From Flavobacterium sp. PMTSA4 (GTDB taxonomy: Bacteria; Bacteroidota; Bacteroidia; Flavobacteriales; Flavobacteriaceae), in assembly GCF_032098525.1 (NCBI RefSeq), contig NZ_CP134890.1:496001-560000 (forward strand): a stretch of 64,000 bases of DNA, given 5' to 3'. Positions 51,499-60,656 of this stretch are shown here, piece by piece. The position numbers and the translations under genes are program-made. The notes under the pieces are model-generated. The model saw only the letters and a program-made list of their open reading frames with translations. It was not told where the DNA came from and did not search any database. The stretch's first letter is position 1; the number at the start of each line of letters is the position of its first letter.

Positions 51499-52428
51499 TT
51501 ATTTTAATTTTTCTAAAATTTCAGGAATGCGTTTTAAATAGGCAAATTGTTTCATTTTTTCTCTAGCTTCATCAATTGGAGTACCAGAATAGGTTTTTCC
51601 ACCTTCAATAGATTTGCTTACACCTGTTTGACCAAGAACAACAGCTTTGGCACCTATAGTAATACCACTAGTGGTTCCAACTTGTCCCCAAAGGGTAACT
51701 TCATCTTCTATAACGACACAACCAGCAATACCCGTTTGTGCAGCAATTAAGCATTTTTTACCAATAATGGTGTCATGACCAACATGTACTTGATTGTCAA
51801 TTTTTGTTCCAGCACCAATAGTAGTATCACCAGTCACGCCTTTATCGATAGTACACGATGCGCCTATTCCAACATTGTCTTCAATAACTACTCTACCACA
51901 TGAAAGTAATTGGTCAAAACCTTCGGGACGTTTTTTATAATAAAAAGCATCGGCTCCAAGAACAGTACCTGAATGAATGATTACATTATTGCCAATAACT
52001 GTGTTGTCATAGACTATTACATTGGCATGAAGCAAGCAGTTTTTACCAATGGTAACATTGTTTCCAATAAAACAATTGGGTTGAATAACTGTATTCTCTC
52101 CAATGGTAGCCGATGGAGCAACACTCACATTAGCTGCAACAAAAGGACGAAAATGTTTGGACAGTTTATTGAAATCTCTAAACGGATCATCAGAAATAAG
52201 CAACGCTTTGCCTTCTGGACACTCAACTTCTTTGTTGATTAGAACAATAGTAGCGGCTGACTGCAAGGCTTTGTCGTAATATTTTGGATGGTCAACAAAT
52301 ACAATATCGCCTGGAGTAACGACGTGAATTTCATTCATCCCGTGTACCGGAAAATCGTCAGCACCAACATAAGTAGTGTTGATAATGGCTGCGATTTCTT
52401 TAAGCGAATGTATTTTTGGAAATTTCAT
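51499..52428 (-). CDS. LpxD-like acyltransferase, second copy
   Basis: 309 residues. N-terminal UDP-binding-like part (about 1-100), then hexapeptide left-handed beta helix with isoleucine patches (GENTVIQPNCFIGNNVTIGK). The equivalent of the LpxD catalytic His is in NQVHVGHDTIIG. It differs from the full lpxD at 55413 (shorter, LAKIEEG-type start missing), so it may acylate another lipid precursor. Confidence 0.8.
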   Translation of the reverse strand: MKFPKIHSLKEIAAIINTTYVGADDFPVHGMNEIHVVTPGDIVFVDHPKYYDKALQSAATIVLINKEVECPEGKALLISDDPFRDFNKLSKHFRPFVAANVSVAPSATIGENTVIQPNCFIGNNVTIGKNCLLHANVIVYDNTVIGNNVIIHSGTVLGADAFYYKKRPEGFDQLLSCGRVVIEDNVGIGASCTIDKGVTGDTTIGAGTKIDNQVHVGHDTIIGKKCLIAAQTGIAGCVVIEDEVTLWGQVGTTSGITIGAKAVVLGQTGVSKSIEGGKTYSGTPIDEAREKMKQFAYLKRIPEILEKLK

Positions 52429-52430
52429 TT

Positions 52431-52522
52431 GTTTATAAAGATTATAAGTTTAAAAGTTTATAAGGTTAAAAGAGGTTGACTTAAGTTTACTTATAAACTT
52501 ATAACCTCCTAAACTTTTAAAC
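52431..52522. repeat. Empty inverted pair of octamer arrays
   Basis: Left octamers at 52431-52479 (GTTTAAAA, GTTTATAA, GGTTAAAA types), right octamers at 52491-52522 in the inverted orientation. The two terminal right units (TCCTAAAC, TTTTAAAC) are identical to those of the S23-bearing pair ending at 36030. No gene inside. The right end touches the efp stop codon. Confidence 0.75.
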
Positions 52523-53088
52523 TATTCTTTTACTCTCTCCATATAATTTCCTGAAGCGGTATCAATCTTGATTTTATCGCCTTCGTTGATGAATAAAGGA
52601 ACGTTTACTGTTGCACCTGTTTCAACCGTTGCTGGTTTGGTTGCGTTTGTAGCTGTGTTTCCTTTTACACCTGGTTCAGCATACGTAACTTCAAGAATAA
52701 CTGAAGCTGGCATATCTACAGAAAGTGGTAAATCGGTTTCAGTATTGATTTGAAGCATTACATTAGTTCCTTCTTTTAATAAATCAGGAGCATCAAGCAC
52801 ATCTCTCATTAAAGTAATTTGCTCATAATTTTCAACATTCATAAAATGGAAAGTATTTCCTTCTGCATATAAAAACTGATAAGTTTGAGTTTCAACTCGA
52901 ACAACGTCAATTTTGTGTCCTGCAGAAAACGTATTGTCCAATACTTTTCCGTTGGTTACTGATTTTAACTTTGTTCTAACGAACGCAGGACCTTTTCCTG
53001 GTTTTACGTGAAGGAATTCAATGATTTTATAAATATCATGGTTGTACTTAATGCATAATCCGTTTCTAATATCTGATGTAGATGCCAT
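52522..53088 (-). CDS. efp: Elongation factor P
   Basis: 188 residues, three beta-barrel domains. The modified lysine loop reads HVKPGKGPAFVR (Lys32). Relieves ribosome stalling at polyproline sequences. Domain boundaries are as usual (KOW-like 1-65, OB 66-130, OB 131-188). Within the lpx series. Confidence 0.96.
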   Translation of the reverse strand: MASTSDIRNGLCIKYNHDIYKIIEFLHVKPGKGPAFVRTKLKSVTNGKVLDNTFSAGHKIDVVRVETQTYQFLYAEGNTFHFMNVENYEQITLMRDVLDAPDLLKEGTNVMLQINTETDLPLSVDMPASVILEVTYAEPGVKGNTATNATKPATVETGATVNVPLFINEGDKIKIDTASGNYMERVKE

Positions 53089-53127
53089 TGTAATGTGTAT
53101 TTGTTTATTCTTTGTTTGCTTAAATTT

Positions 53128-53913
53128 TTAGTATGAACCCGAGTAACCTTTCATGATACCACGAGATGAATTTCTGATGAAATCTAATATTTCGTCACGC
53201 TCAGGCGAAGCCGACATTTCAGCTTCAATGATTCCCATAGCTTGAGAAGTATTGTAATTCTTTTGATAAAGAATTCTATAAATATCTTGAATTTCTCTAA
53301 TCTTTTCAGATGTGAAACCTCTTCTTCTCAAACCAACAGAATTGATACCCACATAGGATAAAGGTTCTTTTGCCGCTTTGGTATAAGGAGGAACATCTTT
53401 ACGAACCAATGAACCACCCGAAATCATAGCGTGGTCACCAATATGAATGAACTGATGAATAGCAGCCAAACCACCAATGATGGCATAACTTCCAACAATT
53501 ACATGACCTGCCAATGCAACACCATTAACAATGATAGCATTATCGCCAATATGACAATCGTGAGCAATGTGAGCTGTTGCCATAATCAGACAGTTTTTTC
53601 CAATAACCGTTTGACCTGAAGCAATCGTTCCTCTGTTGATGGTAACACATTCTCTGACGGTTGTATTATCACCAATTATTGCAAGTGAATCTTCACCTCC
53701 AAATTTTAAATCTTGAGGAACAGCAGCGATTACAGCACCTGGAAATATATTGCAGTTTTTACCGATTCTTGCACCTTCCATAATGGTAACATTTGAACCT
53801 ATCCAAGTTCCTTCGCCAATAACGACATTGTTGTGTATAGTTGTAAAAGGATCAATAACTACATTTCGTGCAATTTTTGCTCCCGGATGAACGTATGCTA
53901 AAGGTTGATTCAT
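53128..53913 (-). CDS. lpxA: UDP-N-acetylglucosamine O-acyltransferase
   Basis: 261 residues. Hexapeptide beta helix opening AYVHPGAKIARNVVIDPF; catalytic His in MATAHIAHDCHIGDN; C-terminal helical domain (SEKIREIQDIYRILYQ). First acylation step of lipid A synthesis, cytosol. Downstream of lpxC/fabZ across a heptamer inverted pair. Confidence 0.96.
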   Translation of the reverse strand: MNQPLAYVHPGAKIARNVVIDPFTTIHNNVVIGEGTWIGSNVTIMEGARIGKNCNIFPGAVIAAVPQDLKFGGEDSLAIIGDNTTVRECVTINRGTIASGQTVIGKNCLIMATAHIAHDCHIGDNAIIVNGVALAGHVIVGSYAIIGGLAAIHQFIHIGDHAMISGGSLVRKDVPPYTKAAKEPLSYVGINSVGLRRRGFTSEKIREIQDIYRILYQKNYNTSQAMGIIEAEMSASPERDEILDFIRNSSRGIMKGYSGSY

Positions 53914-53921
53914 ATTTTATT

Positions 53922-53999
53922 GTTTATGGTTAATAGTTTGTTGTTTATTGTTTACAATTATTAGCGTTAACTATAAACTAAAAACAAAAAACTATAAAC
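53922..53999. repeat. Empty inverted pair of heptamer arrays
   Basis: Left heptamers 53922-53956 (GTTTATG, GTTAATA, GTTTGTT, GTTTATT, GTTTACA), right heptamers 53965-53999 (CGTTAAC, TATAAAC, TAAAAAC, AAAAAAC, TATAAAC), inverted with an 8-base gap. It fills almost the whole gap between lpxC/fabZ and lpxA. Confidence 0.75.
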
Positions 54000-54007
54000 T
54001 TTACTTA

Positions 54008-55396
54008 TTATTGTTTTTTGGCAATTTGAGCCATTAATTCTGCTTCTGCAACTAATTTTCCATTAGCATATGCATTAGCTTGCATGTGACAAATTCCTCT
54101 ACGAATAGGAGAAATCAAATCACATTTAAACGTCAATGTATCACCAGGCAATACTTTGTGCTTAAACTTTACATTGTCTATTTTCATAAAATAGGTCAAG
54201 TAATTTTCAGGATCAGGAACCGAACTTAAGATTAATATTCCTCCAGTTTGTGCCATTGCTTCTACAATTAAAACACCTGGCATTACTGGTGCTCCAGGAA
54301 AATGACCCACGAAGAAATCTTCATTCATAGTAACATTCTTTAAACCTACCACATGATTGTCCGACATTTCAATGATTCTGTCAACCAATAAGAAAGGTGG
54401 TCTATGTGGAAGAATACTCATGATTTTGTGAATGTCCATCAAAGGTTCAGCATGTAAATCGTAAACCGGAATTTGATTGCGTTGCTCTATTTTAATGATT
54501 TTTGATAATTTCTTAGCAAATTGTGTATTTACAAAATGTCCTGGTTTGTTGGCAATAACTTTTCCTTTAATCTTTACTCCTACCAATGCTAAATCACCAA
54601 CAACGTCAAGCAATTTATGTCTTGCAGCTTCGTTTGGATGATGTAATGTTAGGTTATCCAAAATACCATTAGGTTTAACAGTCAAAGTTTCTTTGTTGAA
54701 AGCAACTTTTAGGTTTTCCATTGTTTTTGGAGAAATATCTTTGTCAACATAAACAATAGCATTGTTTAAATCTCCACCTTTTATTAAACCATTATCAAGT
54801 AATGTCTCTAATTCATGAAGGAAACTAAATGTTCTTGAATCTGCAATTTCAGTTTTAAATTCACCTATGTTTTTCATGGTAGCATTTTGTGTACCAAGAA
54901 CTTTTGTGCCAAAATCGACCATTGTTGTAACTTGATAATCATCGGCTGGCATTAAAAGAATTTCACTTCCAGTTGTTTCATCAGTATATGAAATTACTTC
55001 TTTCACAACATAATAACAACGCTCAGCATCTTGTTCAACAATTCCCGCTTTTTCGATAGCTTCAACAAAAAACTTAGAAGAACCATCCATAATTGGTGGC
55101 TCAGATTCATTAAGTTCAATAATAACGTTGTCAACATCGCAACCTACAAAAGCAGCTAAAACGTGTTCAGAAGTTTGAATTTTTACACCTAGTTTTTCAA
55201 GATTAGTACCACGTTGTGTGTTTACAACATAGTTAGCATCTGCTTCAATGACTGGACTGCCTTCTAAATCAACTCTAACAAATGTAAAACCGTTATTAAC
55301 GGGTGCAGGTTTAAAAGTCATTTTAACCTCTTTACCTGTGTGAAGTCCAACTCCTGTTAAGGAAATTTCGTTTTGGATGGTTTTTTGTTTAACCAT
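54008..55396 (-). CDS. lpxC/fabZ: Bifunctional LpxC/FabZ
   Basis: 462 residues. N-terminal LpxC (about 1-305): VGLHTGKEVKMTF, SEHVLAAFVG, and zinc-site LTLHHPNEAARHKLLDVVGD. C-terminal FabZ (about 318-462): ILPHRPPFLLVDRI and HFPGAPVMPGVLIVEAMAQ with the His/Glu dyad. The fusion is characteristic of Bacteroidota. It couples the committed lipid A deacetylation to fatty-acid dehydration. Confidence 0.96.
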   Translation of the reverse strand: MVKQKTIQNEISLTGVGLHTGKEVKMTFKPAPVNNGFTFVRVDLEGSPVIEADANYVVNTQRGTNLEKLGVKIQTSEHVLAAFVGCDVDNVIIELNESEPPIMDGSSKFFVEAIEKAGIVEQDAERCYYVVKEVISYTDETTGSEILLMPADDYQVTTMVDFGTKVLGTQNATMKNIGEFKTEIADSRTFSFLHELETLLDNGLIKGGDLNNAIVYVDKDISPKTMENLKVAFNKETLTVKPNGILDNLTLHHPNEAARHKLLDVVGDLALVGVKIKGKVIANKPGHFVNTQFAKKLSKIIKIEQRNQIPVYDLHAEPLMDIHKIMSILPHRPPFLLVDRIIEMSDNHVVGLKNVTMNEDFFVGHFPGAPVMPGVLIVEAMAQTGGILILSSVPDPENYLTYFMKIDNVKFKHKVLPGDTLTFKCDLISPIRRGICHMQANAYANGKLVAEAELMAQIAKKQ

Positions 55397-55412
55397 TGGA
55401 TAATCTATTTTC

Positions 55413-56432
55413 TTAATTATTTTTTTTCTTTAAATCTTCTACCTCGGCAACAATTTTTGGCAAATTTTTGAAATGTACATACGATTTATTCCAATCGCCA
55501 TAGTTAAATGATGGTGAACCTTGTAAAACTTCTCCATCTTTAATATTTTTCCCTACACCCGATTGTGCCTGAATACGAACGTTATCACCTATTGTTATAT
55601 GTCCAGCAAATCCAACTTGACCACCAATCATACAGTTTTTACCAATTTTGGTAGAACCAGCAATTCCTGTTTGAGAAGCAATTACTGTGTTTTCACCAAT
55701 CTCCACATTATGAGCAATTTGAATTTGATTGTCAAGTTTAACTCCTTTTCTTATTATGGTTGAACCCAAAGTTGCTCTATCAATTGTAGTACATGCACCT
55801 ATTTCAACATGGTCCTCAATAATTACATTACCAATTTGAGGTACTTTATTATAAGTTCCGTTTTCAGAAGGTGCAAAACCAAAACCATCAGAACCAATAA
55901 TAGTACCTGAATGAATGGTACAATTATTTCCGATTACAGTTTCAGAATAAATGCGAACACCCGCAAAAAGAATACAATCGTTACCAATAATGGCATTATC
56001 ACCAATAAAGGAGTTTGGATATATTTTTACATTGTTACCTATAACAACATTTTTACCTATATAGCTAAAACTACCTAAGTATAGATTTTCTCCATATGTA
56101 ACCCCTTCAGAAATTACAGATGGTTGTTCTATACCCGATTTCATTAATTTTACCTGATTGTAATACTCTAGTAATTTTGAAAAAGATTTATAAGCATCTT
56201 CAACTTTTATTAAAGTAGTAGTTAATTCATTTTCAGGAACAAAAGTATTGTTAACTATAGTAATGGTTGCTTTTGTAGAATAGATATAACTTGCATATTT
56301 TGGATTGGCTAAAAAAGTTAGAGAACCATCAGTTCCTTCTTCAATTTTAGCTAATTTAAAAACTTCAGCATCTGGATTTCCAACCACTTCACCTTCAAGA
56401 ATACCTGCTATTTGTGCTGCTGTAAATTTCAT
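55413..56432 (-). CDS. lpxD: UDP-3-O-acylglucosamine N-acyltransferase
   Basis: 339 residues. LpxD N-terminal UDP-GlcNAc-binding domain (FTAAQIAGILEGEVVGNPDAE), left-handed beta helix, catalytic His in NQIQIAHNVEIG, and C-terminal helix. Third step of lipid A synthesis. Start ATG directly follows a small ORF's TAA (TAAATG). Confidence 0.96.
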   Translation of the reverse strand: MKFTAAQIAGILEGEVVGNPDAEVFKLAKIEEGTDGSLTFLANPKYASYIYSTKATITIVNNTFVPENELTTTLIKVEDAYKSFSKLLEYYNQVKLMKSGIEQPSVISEGVTYGENLYLGSFSYIGKNVVIGNNVKIYPNSFIGDNAIIGNDCILFAGVRIYSETVIGNNCTIHSGTIIGSDGFGFAPSENGTYNKVPQIGNVIIEDHVEIGACTTIDRATLGSTIIRKGVKLDNQIQIAHNVEIGENTVIASQTGIAGSTKIGKNCMIGGQVGFAGHITIGDNVRIQAQSGVGKNIKDGEVLQGSPSFNYGDWNKSYVHFKNLPKIVAEVEDLKKKNN

Positions 56433-56525
56433 TTATTGAATTGCTTTTAGAGTCGGCATAAAATGAATCGCACCAATCAACTGTTTTCTAGAAGATACCG
56501 AAATGTTATGTAAATTTTTATTCAT
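56433..56525 (-). CDS. Possible 30-residue upstream ORF of lpxD
   Basis: ATG at 56523-56525, 30 codons (MNKNLHNISVSSRKQLIGAI...), stop TAA at 56433-56435 abutting the lpxD ATG. It starts 5 bases after the -7 box, so would be nearly leaderless. It might be a coupling leader peptide or chance. Confidence 0.25.
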   Translation of the reverse strand: MNKNLHNISVSSRKQLIGAIHFMPTLKAIQ

Positions 56526-56530
56526 TGCCA

Positions 56531-56538
56531 CAAAAGTA
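56531..56538 (-). promoter_or_regulatory. -7 element (TACTTTTG) of the lpx operon
   Basis: TACTTTTG on the minus strand, 98 bases before lpxD and just past the HD gene's stop. It would give the lpx series its own start site within the long minus-strand run. No clear -33 box. Confidence 0.45.
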
Positions 56539-56558
56539 TAAAAAAATCATTTTTAATC

Positions 56559-57791
56559 TTAGTTTTCTACAAGTTGTTTTGGGTAGCAAATATAATACTT
56601 AATTACTGGCTTTGATAATGCTTTTAAATTCAACTGGTCAGAAGCTTCTACAACATCTTCAATAGTTCGGTCTTTTTTTAGAATTCTAATAGGTTCTGCA
56701 TCTTTGTTATAAGCCTGATTTTTTATCTTTCCCTTAAAAACAAAAAACTCAGCGTCTTGCTTTGAAACATTCCATTTCTCAGAAATTTTTTGAATGTAAG
56801 TGTCTGTTAACTCTTTTGGAAATTTTTCAGAATCTAATTTTATTTTAAGTAAATCACGATTAATAATCATTTTACTCAAACTACTTAATATATAGTCATT
56901 GTGAAATTGCCAACTTTTTAATGCTGAAATAATGTCAAAATCATCTAATTGAGAAAAAGTATTTAATAAATCATCATTGAAATCAGCTGAAGTTACTTTG
57001 TTTGACATGAAATAATGAAATGGTTTGCTGCATTCAATTTCAATTCCTTTGTTTAGCAATTCTTTTGCTCGTTTGAGAGTTTTGGTTAAAATAAGTTCTG
57101 CTACCAAACTTGTTTTATGCAAATAAGCTTGCCAATACATTAAACGCCTTGATGTTAAGAACTTTTCAATAGAATAAATTCCTTTTTCTTCCATGACCAA
57201 AACATCATCAACCACATTCATCATTTGAATAAGTCTATCTGAATTTATATTTCCTTCGGCTACACCAGAATAGAAACTATCTCTTTTAAGATAATCCATT
57301 CTATCCATATCCAACTGACTAGAAATTAATTGCAACATAAATTTTCTATGGTATTCGCCTTTGAAGATTTTAATTGCTAAACTTAATTTGCCATCAAATT
57401 CTTGGTTCAACTTATTCATGAATAATAACGAAATTTCCTCATGATGAACTTCAACTATACTATGTTCCATTGCATGCGAAAAAGGACCATGACCTATATC
57501 GTGTAAAAGAATAGCAATAAGCAAAGCATTTTCTTCTTCTTTGGAAATTTCTACTTCTTTGAAACGAAGAACTTCAATTGCTTTTTGCATCATGTGCATA
57601 GCGCCAAGTGCATGATGAAAACGAGTGTGATGTGCGCCAGGATAAACCAAATAGGATAAACCCATTTGAGAAATCCTTCGCAAACGTTGAAAATAAGGAT
57701 GCTGAATCAAATCGTATATCAATGAATTAGGAATGGTGATAAAACCATAAATTGGATCATTGACTATTTTTTGTTTATTGGTTAATGGCAC
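56559..57791 (-). CDS. HD-domain phosphohydrolase
   Basis: 410 residues. HD motif: TRFHHALGAMHMM, ALLIAILLHDIGHGPFSH, followed by QLDMDRMDYLKRDSFYSG with further metal ligands. Resembles dGTPase/SamHD1-like YdhJ proteins acting on nucleotides. The gene lies between menD (26 bases) and lpxD. Confidence 0.88.
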   Translation of the reverse strand: MPLTNKQKIVNDPIYGFITIPNSLIYDLIQHPYFQRLRRISQMGLSYLVYPGAHHTRFHHALGAMHMMQKAIEVLRFKEVEISKEEENALLIAILLHDIGHGPFSHAMEHSIVEVHHEEISLLFMNKLNQEFDGKLSLAIKIFKGEYHRKFMLQLISSQLDMDRMDYLKRDSFYSGVAEGNINSDRLIQMMNVVDDVLVMEEKGIYSIEKFLTSRRLMYWQAYLHKTSLVAELILTKTLKRAKELLNKGIEIECSKPFHYFMSNKVTSADFNDDLLNTFSQLDDFDIISALKSWQFHNDYILSSLSKMIINRDLLKIKLDSEKFPKELTDTYIQKISEKWNVSKQDAEFFVFKGKIKNQAYNKDAEPIRILKKDRTIEDVVEASDQLNLKALSKPVIKYYICYPKQLVEN

Positions 57792-57817
57792 TTTTTAACT
57801 ATTTATAAAACTTTGTG

Positions 57818-59479
57818 TTAGACTAATTCTTTAAAATATTGTAACAATATTTTATCATTTTCTTTAGTAGGTGTAAAAATCTCTAAAATTGTTGGAGTTT
57901 CGTTGTTTGAAAACAAGTCTTTTAAACTTTTTGATAATGTTTCATCACTGCTTGCAGTAAGATAATTAAATCGGTACATTTTTGCTAAATGCTCTGCGGT
58001 TAAGCAATGAGAAGTTTCAAAGAATGTATTAAATGTTTCGTTTTCTTGATGTCCTGGTAGAATTCTAAAAATTCCGCCGCCGCCATTATTGATAACTATA
58101 ATTTTAAAATCCTTTGGGATATAATTATTCCAAAGCGCATTACTATCATAAAAGAAACTTACATCACCTGTAATAAAAACTGTCGGTTTATTACTTGCAA
58201 CGGCAGCGCCAATAGCAGTTGAAGTACTTCCATCGATGCCGCTAGTTCCTCTGTTACAAAACAACTCATTGCTTTCATCAACATCAAATAACTGAACATA
58301 ACGTATGGCGGAACTATTGCTTACTTGTAGTTGCGTGTTTTTTGGAATTGTTTTTAGAATTGTATCAAAAACCTTTAAATCAGAAAAGGGAATTTTATTG
58401 ATGTATTCTTCTCTTTTTGTTTTTCTAACTTGATTGATAGCTTCAAAAGTAGATTTATAATTGCTCTCAACGGTTTTTACATAAGGCAAAAACTGAGAAA
58501 AAAACTGATTTGGAGAAACATGAAAATGATGCGTTAAAATTCCAAAAGTATCATATGCTCTAAGCTCATCTATGTGCCAATGATGTCTTGGTTTATAATT
58601 TCTAACAAAAGCTTTAATTCGTTTAGAAACAATCATTCCACCAAGTGTAATGAGAATTCTTGGTTGTAAGTTGCTAAACTCTTTTTGAGAAAATGGCGTT
58701 ATTAAAGAATCAATATTGTTTATAAAACTTGGATGATGAAGATTAGAATTTGCCTCTGTTAAAACTACAACTGATGGAAAACTGGTTAATTTTTCAATCC
58801 ATTTTTGCTCAATAGAATTTGGAGATAATTCACCAACTATGACTAGTATTTTTTTACTGTGATTCCATAAAGTTGAAAAAGCAATAATGTCTTCTACTCC
58901 AATCATTCTATATACTTTGAATAAACTTGTAATGTTAAAATCTACAGAAAGTTTATTGGTAGTTTCATATAATGGTTCTTCAAAAGGAACGTTTATATGA
59001 ACCGGACCTTTTCGTGCTATGGCTACATTAATAGCTTCATTTATAAAAACTTCATTTTCTTCAGTTGCGTCTTCTGTTAAATTGGCGTTGTATAACGAAT
59101 GGTTAAGAAAAACATTTTCCTGACGAATAGTTTGTCCATCACCAATATCTATTTTGTCTTTTGGTCTATCGGCTGAGATTACAATAAATGGATGTTGACT
59201 ATAAAAAGCTTCAGCAAATGCTGGATAATAATTCAAAAGAGCTGAACCTGATGTACAAACCACGGCAACTGGTCTTTTTGTTTGTTGAGCAATTCCTAAG
59301 GCAAAAAAACCTGCACAACGTTCATCAGCAATACTGTAACAATTAAATTTTTTATTGTTTGTAAAACCAATCGTTAAAGGTGCATTTCTTGAACCTGGAG
59401 AAATAACTATATCGTGAACTCCTTTAGCAGAACAAATTTCTATTATACTTTGGGCTAATGGTATTTTAGGATAAATCAT
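57818..59479 (-). CDS. menD: SEPHCHC synthase
   Basis: 553 residues. Thiamine diphosphate enzyme of menaquinone synthesis: ISPGSRNAPLTIGF, CTSGSALLNYYPAFAEA, ADRPKDKIDIGDGQTIRQEN, NRGTSGIDGSTSTAIGAA and GDVSFFYDSNALWNN (TPP-binding GD..NN). Adds 2-oxoglutarate to isochorismate. First gene of the minus-strand run. Confidence 0.95.
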   Translation of the reverse strand: MIYPKIPLAQSIIEICSAKGVHDIVISPGSRNAPLTIGFTNNKKFNCYSIADERCAGFFALGIAQQTKRPVAVVCTSGSALLNYYPAFAEAFYSQHPFIVISADRPKDKIDIGDGQTIRQENVFLNHSLYNANLTEDATEENEVFINEAINVAIARKGPVHINVPFEEPLYETTNKLSVDFNITSLFKVYRMIGVEDIIAFSTLWNHSKKILVIVGELSPNSIEQKWIEKLTSFPSVVVLTEANSNLHHPSFINNIDSLITPFSQKEFSNLQPRILITLGGMIVSKRIKAFVRNYKPRHHWHIDELRAYDTFGILTHHFHVSPNQFFSQFLPYVKTVESNYKSTFEAINQVRKTKREEYINKIPFSDLKVFDTILKTIPKNTQLQVSNSSAIRYVQLFDVDESNELFCNRGTSGIDGSTSTAIGAAVASNKPTVFITGDVSFFYDSNALWNNYIPKDFKIIVINNGGGGIFRILPGHQENETFNTFFETSHCLTAEHLAKMYRFNYLTASSDETLSKSLKDLFSNNETPTILEIFTPTKENDKILLQYFKELV

Positions 59480-59498
59480 GAATTGTGCTTAAACATAG

Positions 59499-59506
59499 CA
59501 AATGTA
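59499..59506 (-). promoter_or_regulatory. -7 element (TACATTTG) of menD
   Basis: TACATTTG matches TAnnTTTG 19 bases before the menD ATG on the minus strand; -33 box unclear. Confidence 0.45.
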
Positions 59507-59570
59507 CGAACTTTAATCCTTTTTAAATAGGTTCAAATAGTTTTCTTATTTTTGAAAATATTTTAAACAA

Positions 59571-60068
59571 ATGCACATTCAACTCAGAAATTATAAAGAA
59601 GAAGACTTAAACAGTATAATTGAAATCATCAATTACAATATCTTAAATTCGACTGCTCTTTATGATTATACTATCAGAACTATTCATCAACAAAAATTAA
59701 TTTTTGAAGACAAAAAGAATAAGAATTTCCCAATTATAGTTGCTATTTTAAACGATGAAGTTGTTGGTTTTGGTTACTACAGTGAATTCCGTTTTCGTGA
59801 AGCTTATAAATTTACTGTTGAACATTCTGTATATGTTTCTAATAACCATCACGGCAAAGGAATTGGAAAACTATTACTAGAAAAACTTATTTCTTTAGCG
59901 AAATCACAAAAACTTCACACCATGATTGGCGTAATTGATTCAGAAAACGCAAACAGTATACAATTTCATGAACACTTTGGTTTTGAAAAAGTTGGCTTTA
60001 TAAAAGAAAGTGGATATAAATTTGACCGTTGGTTACATTCTGTAATCTTACAGTTAATTTTAGAATAA
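59571..60068 (+). CDS. GNAT acetyltransferase (PAT-like)
   Basis: 165 residues, GNAT fold. Acetyl-CoA loop NNHHGKGIGKLLLEKL, followed by MIGVIDSENANSIQFHEHFGFEKVGF and KFDRWLHSVILQ as in phosphinothricin-type N-acetyltransferases. Substrate unknown. A possible -7 TATTTTTG sits at 59547. Confidence 0.88.
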   Translation: MHIQLRNYKEEDLNSIIEIINYNILNSTALYDYTIRTIHQQKLIFEDKKNKNFPIIVAILNDEVVGFGYYSEFRFREAYKFTVEHSVYVSNNHHGKGIGKLLLEKLISLAKSQKLHTMIGVIDSENANSIQFHEHFGFEKVGFIKESGYKFDRWLHSVILQLILE

Positions 60069-60079
60069 AAAAAATAGAG

Positions 60080-60454
60080 TTATGTTAACTCTATTCCATT
60101 ATCATCTAAAATGCTCAAAAGACTTCTATTGCTGTAAACATCGTATTTTTCAACGCCGCTTTGATACCATTTTTGAATTACTTCTATTTGAAAAGGTGTA
60201 TAACCCGTTTCATCAATATTCATTCCTAGCATACCAGCAAGTAAAAAATCTTCTAAAACTTTTGTAGTAACAATCAGTTTAGGAATTCCATTAGAAATTT
60301 TACCATTCATGTTTTCATATTCTTGTCTTCCTATTTGAAAACCTTCCTGAAAGGCATCACTGTAAAATTCTTTTATTTCTATAACTGGATTCAGACCATT
60401 TGAATAACCTTCAAAATAATCCTTTCTATATACTGGATTGAAAATATCTTCCAT
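60080..60454 (-). CDS. Conserved hypothetical protein
   Basis: 124 residues, soluble, no leader. Repeated Tyr/Gly-rich start (YRKDYFEGYSNGLNP, AFQEGFQIGRQEYENM), then helical. I do not recognise it. Convergent with the acetyltransferase gene (11-base gap). Confidence 0.55.
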   Translation of the reverse strand: MEDIFNPVYRKDYFEGYSNGLNPVIEIKEFYSDAFQEGFQIGRQEYENMNGKISNGIPKLIVTTKVLEDFLLAGMLGMNIDETGYTPFQIEVIQKWYQSGVEKYDVYSNRSLLSILDDNGIELT

Positions 60455-60606
60455 AAACTATTTGTTTTTTATTGTTAATCAAAATTAGGAAGGAAGCATA
60501 TAACGATAAACTAAAATCGTTTAAATGATAAAAAAATCTTCAAACTACTGCTGGCTGTTCGTTCGTCGATGTTTTTATAGTTTATTGACATTGATTAGCA
60601 TAAATA

Positions 60607-60640
60607 AAAAAAGGCAAACCAATTGGGTTTGCCTTTTTTG
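60607..60640 (-). terminator. Hairpin terminator between 60454 and 60657
   Basis: AAAAAAGGCAAACC / GGTTTGCCTTTTTT, 14-bp stem, A-rich left and T-rich right; it can serve the minus-strand peroxidase gene. Confidence 0.8.
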
Positions 60641-60656
60641 TATCATTACTATACAA

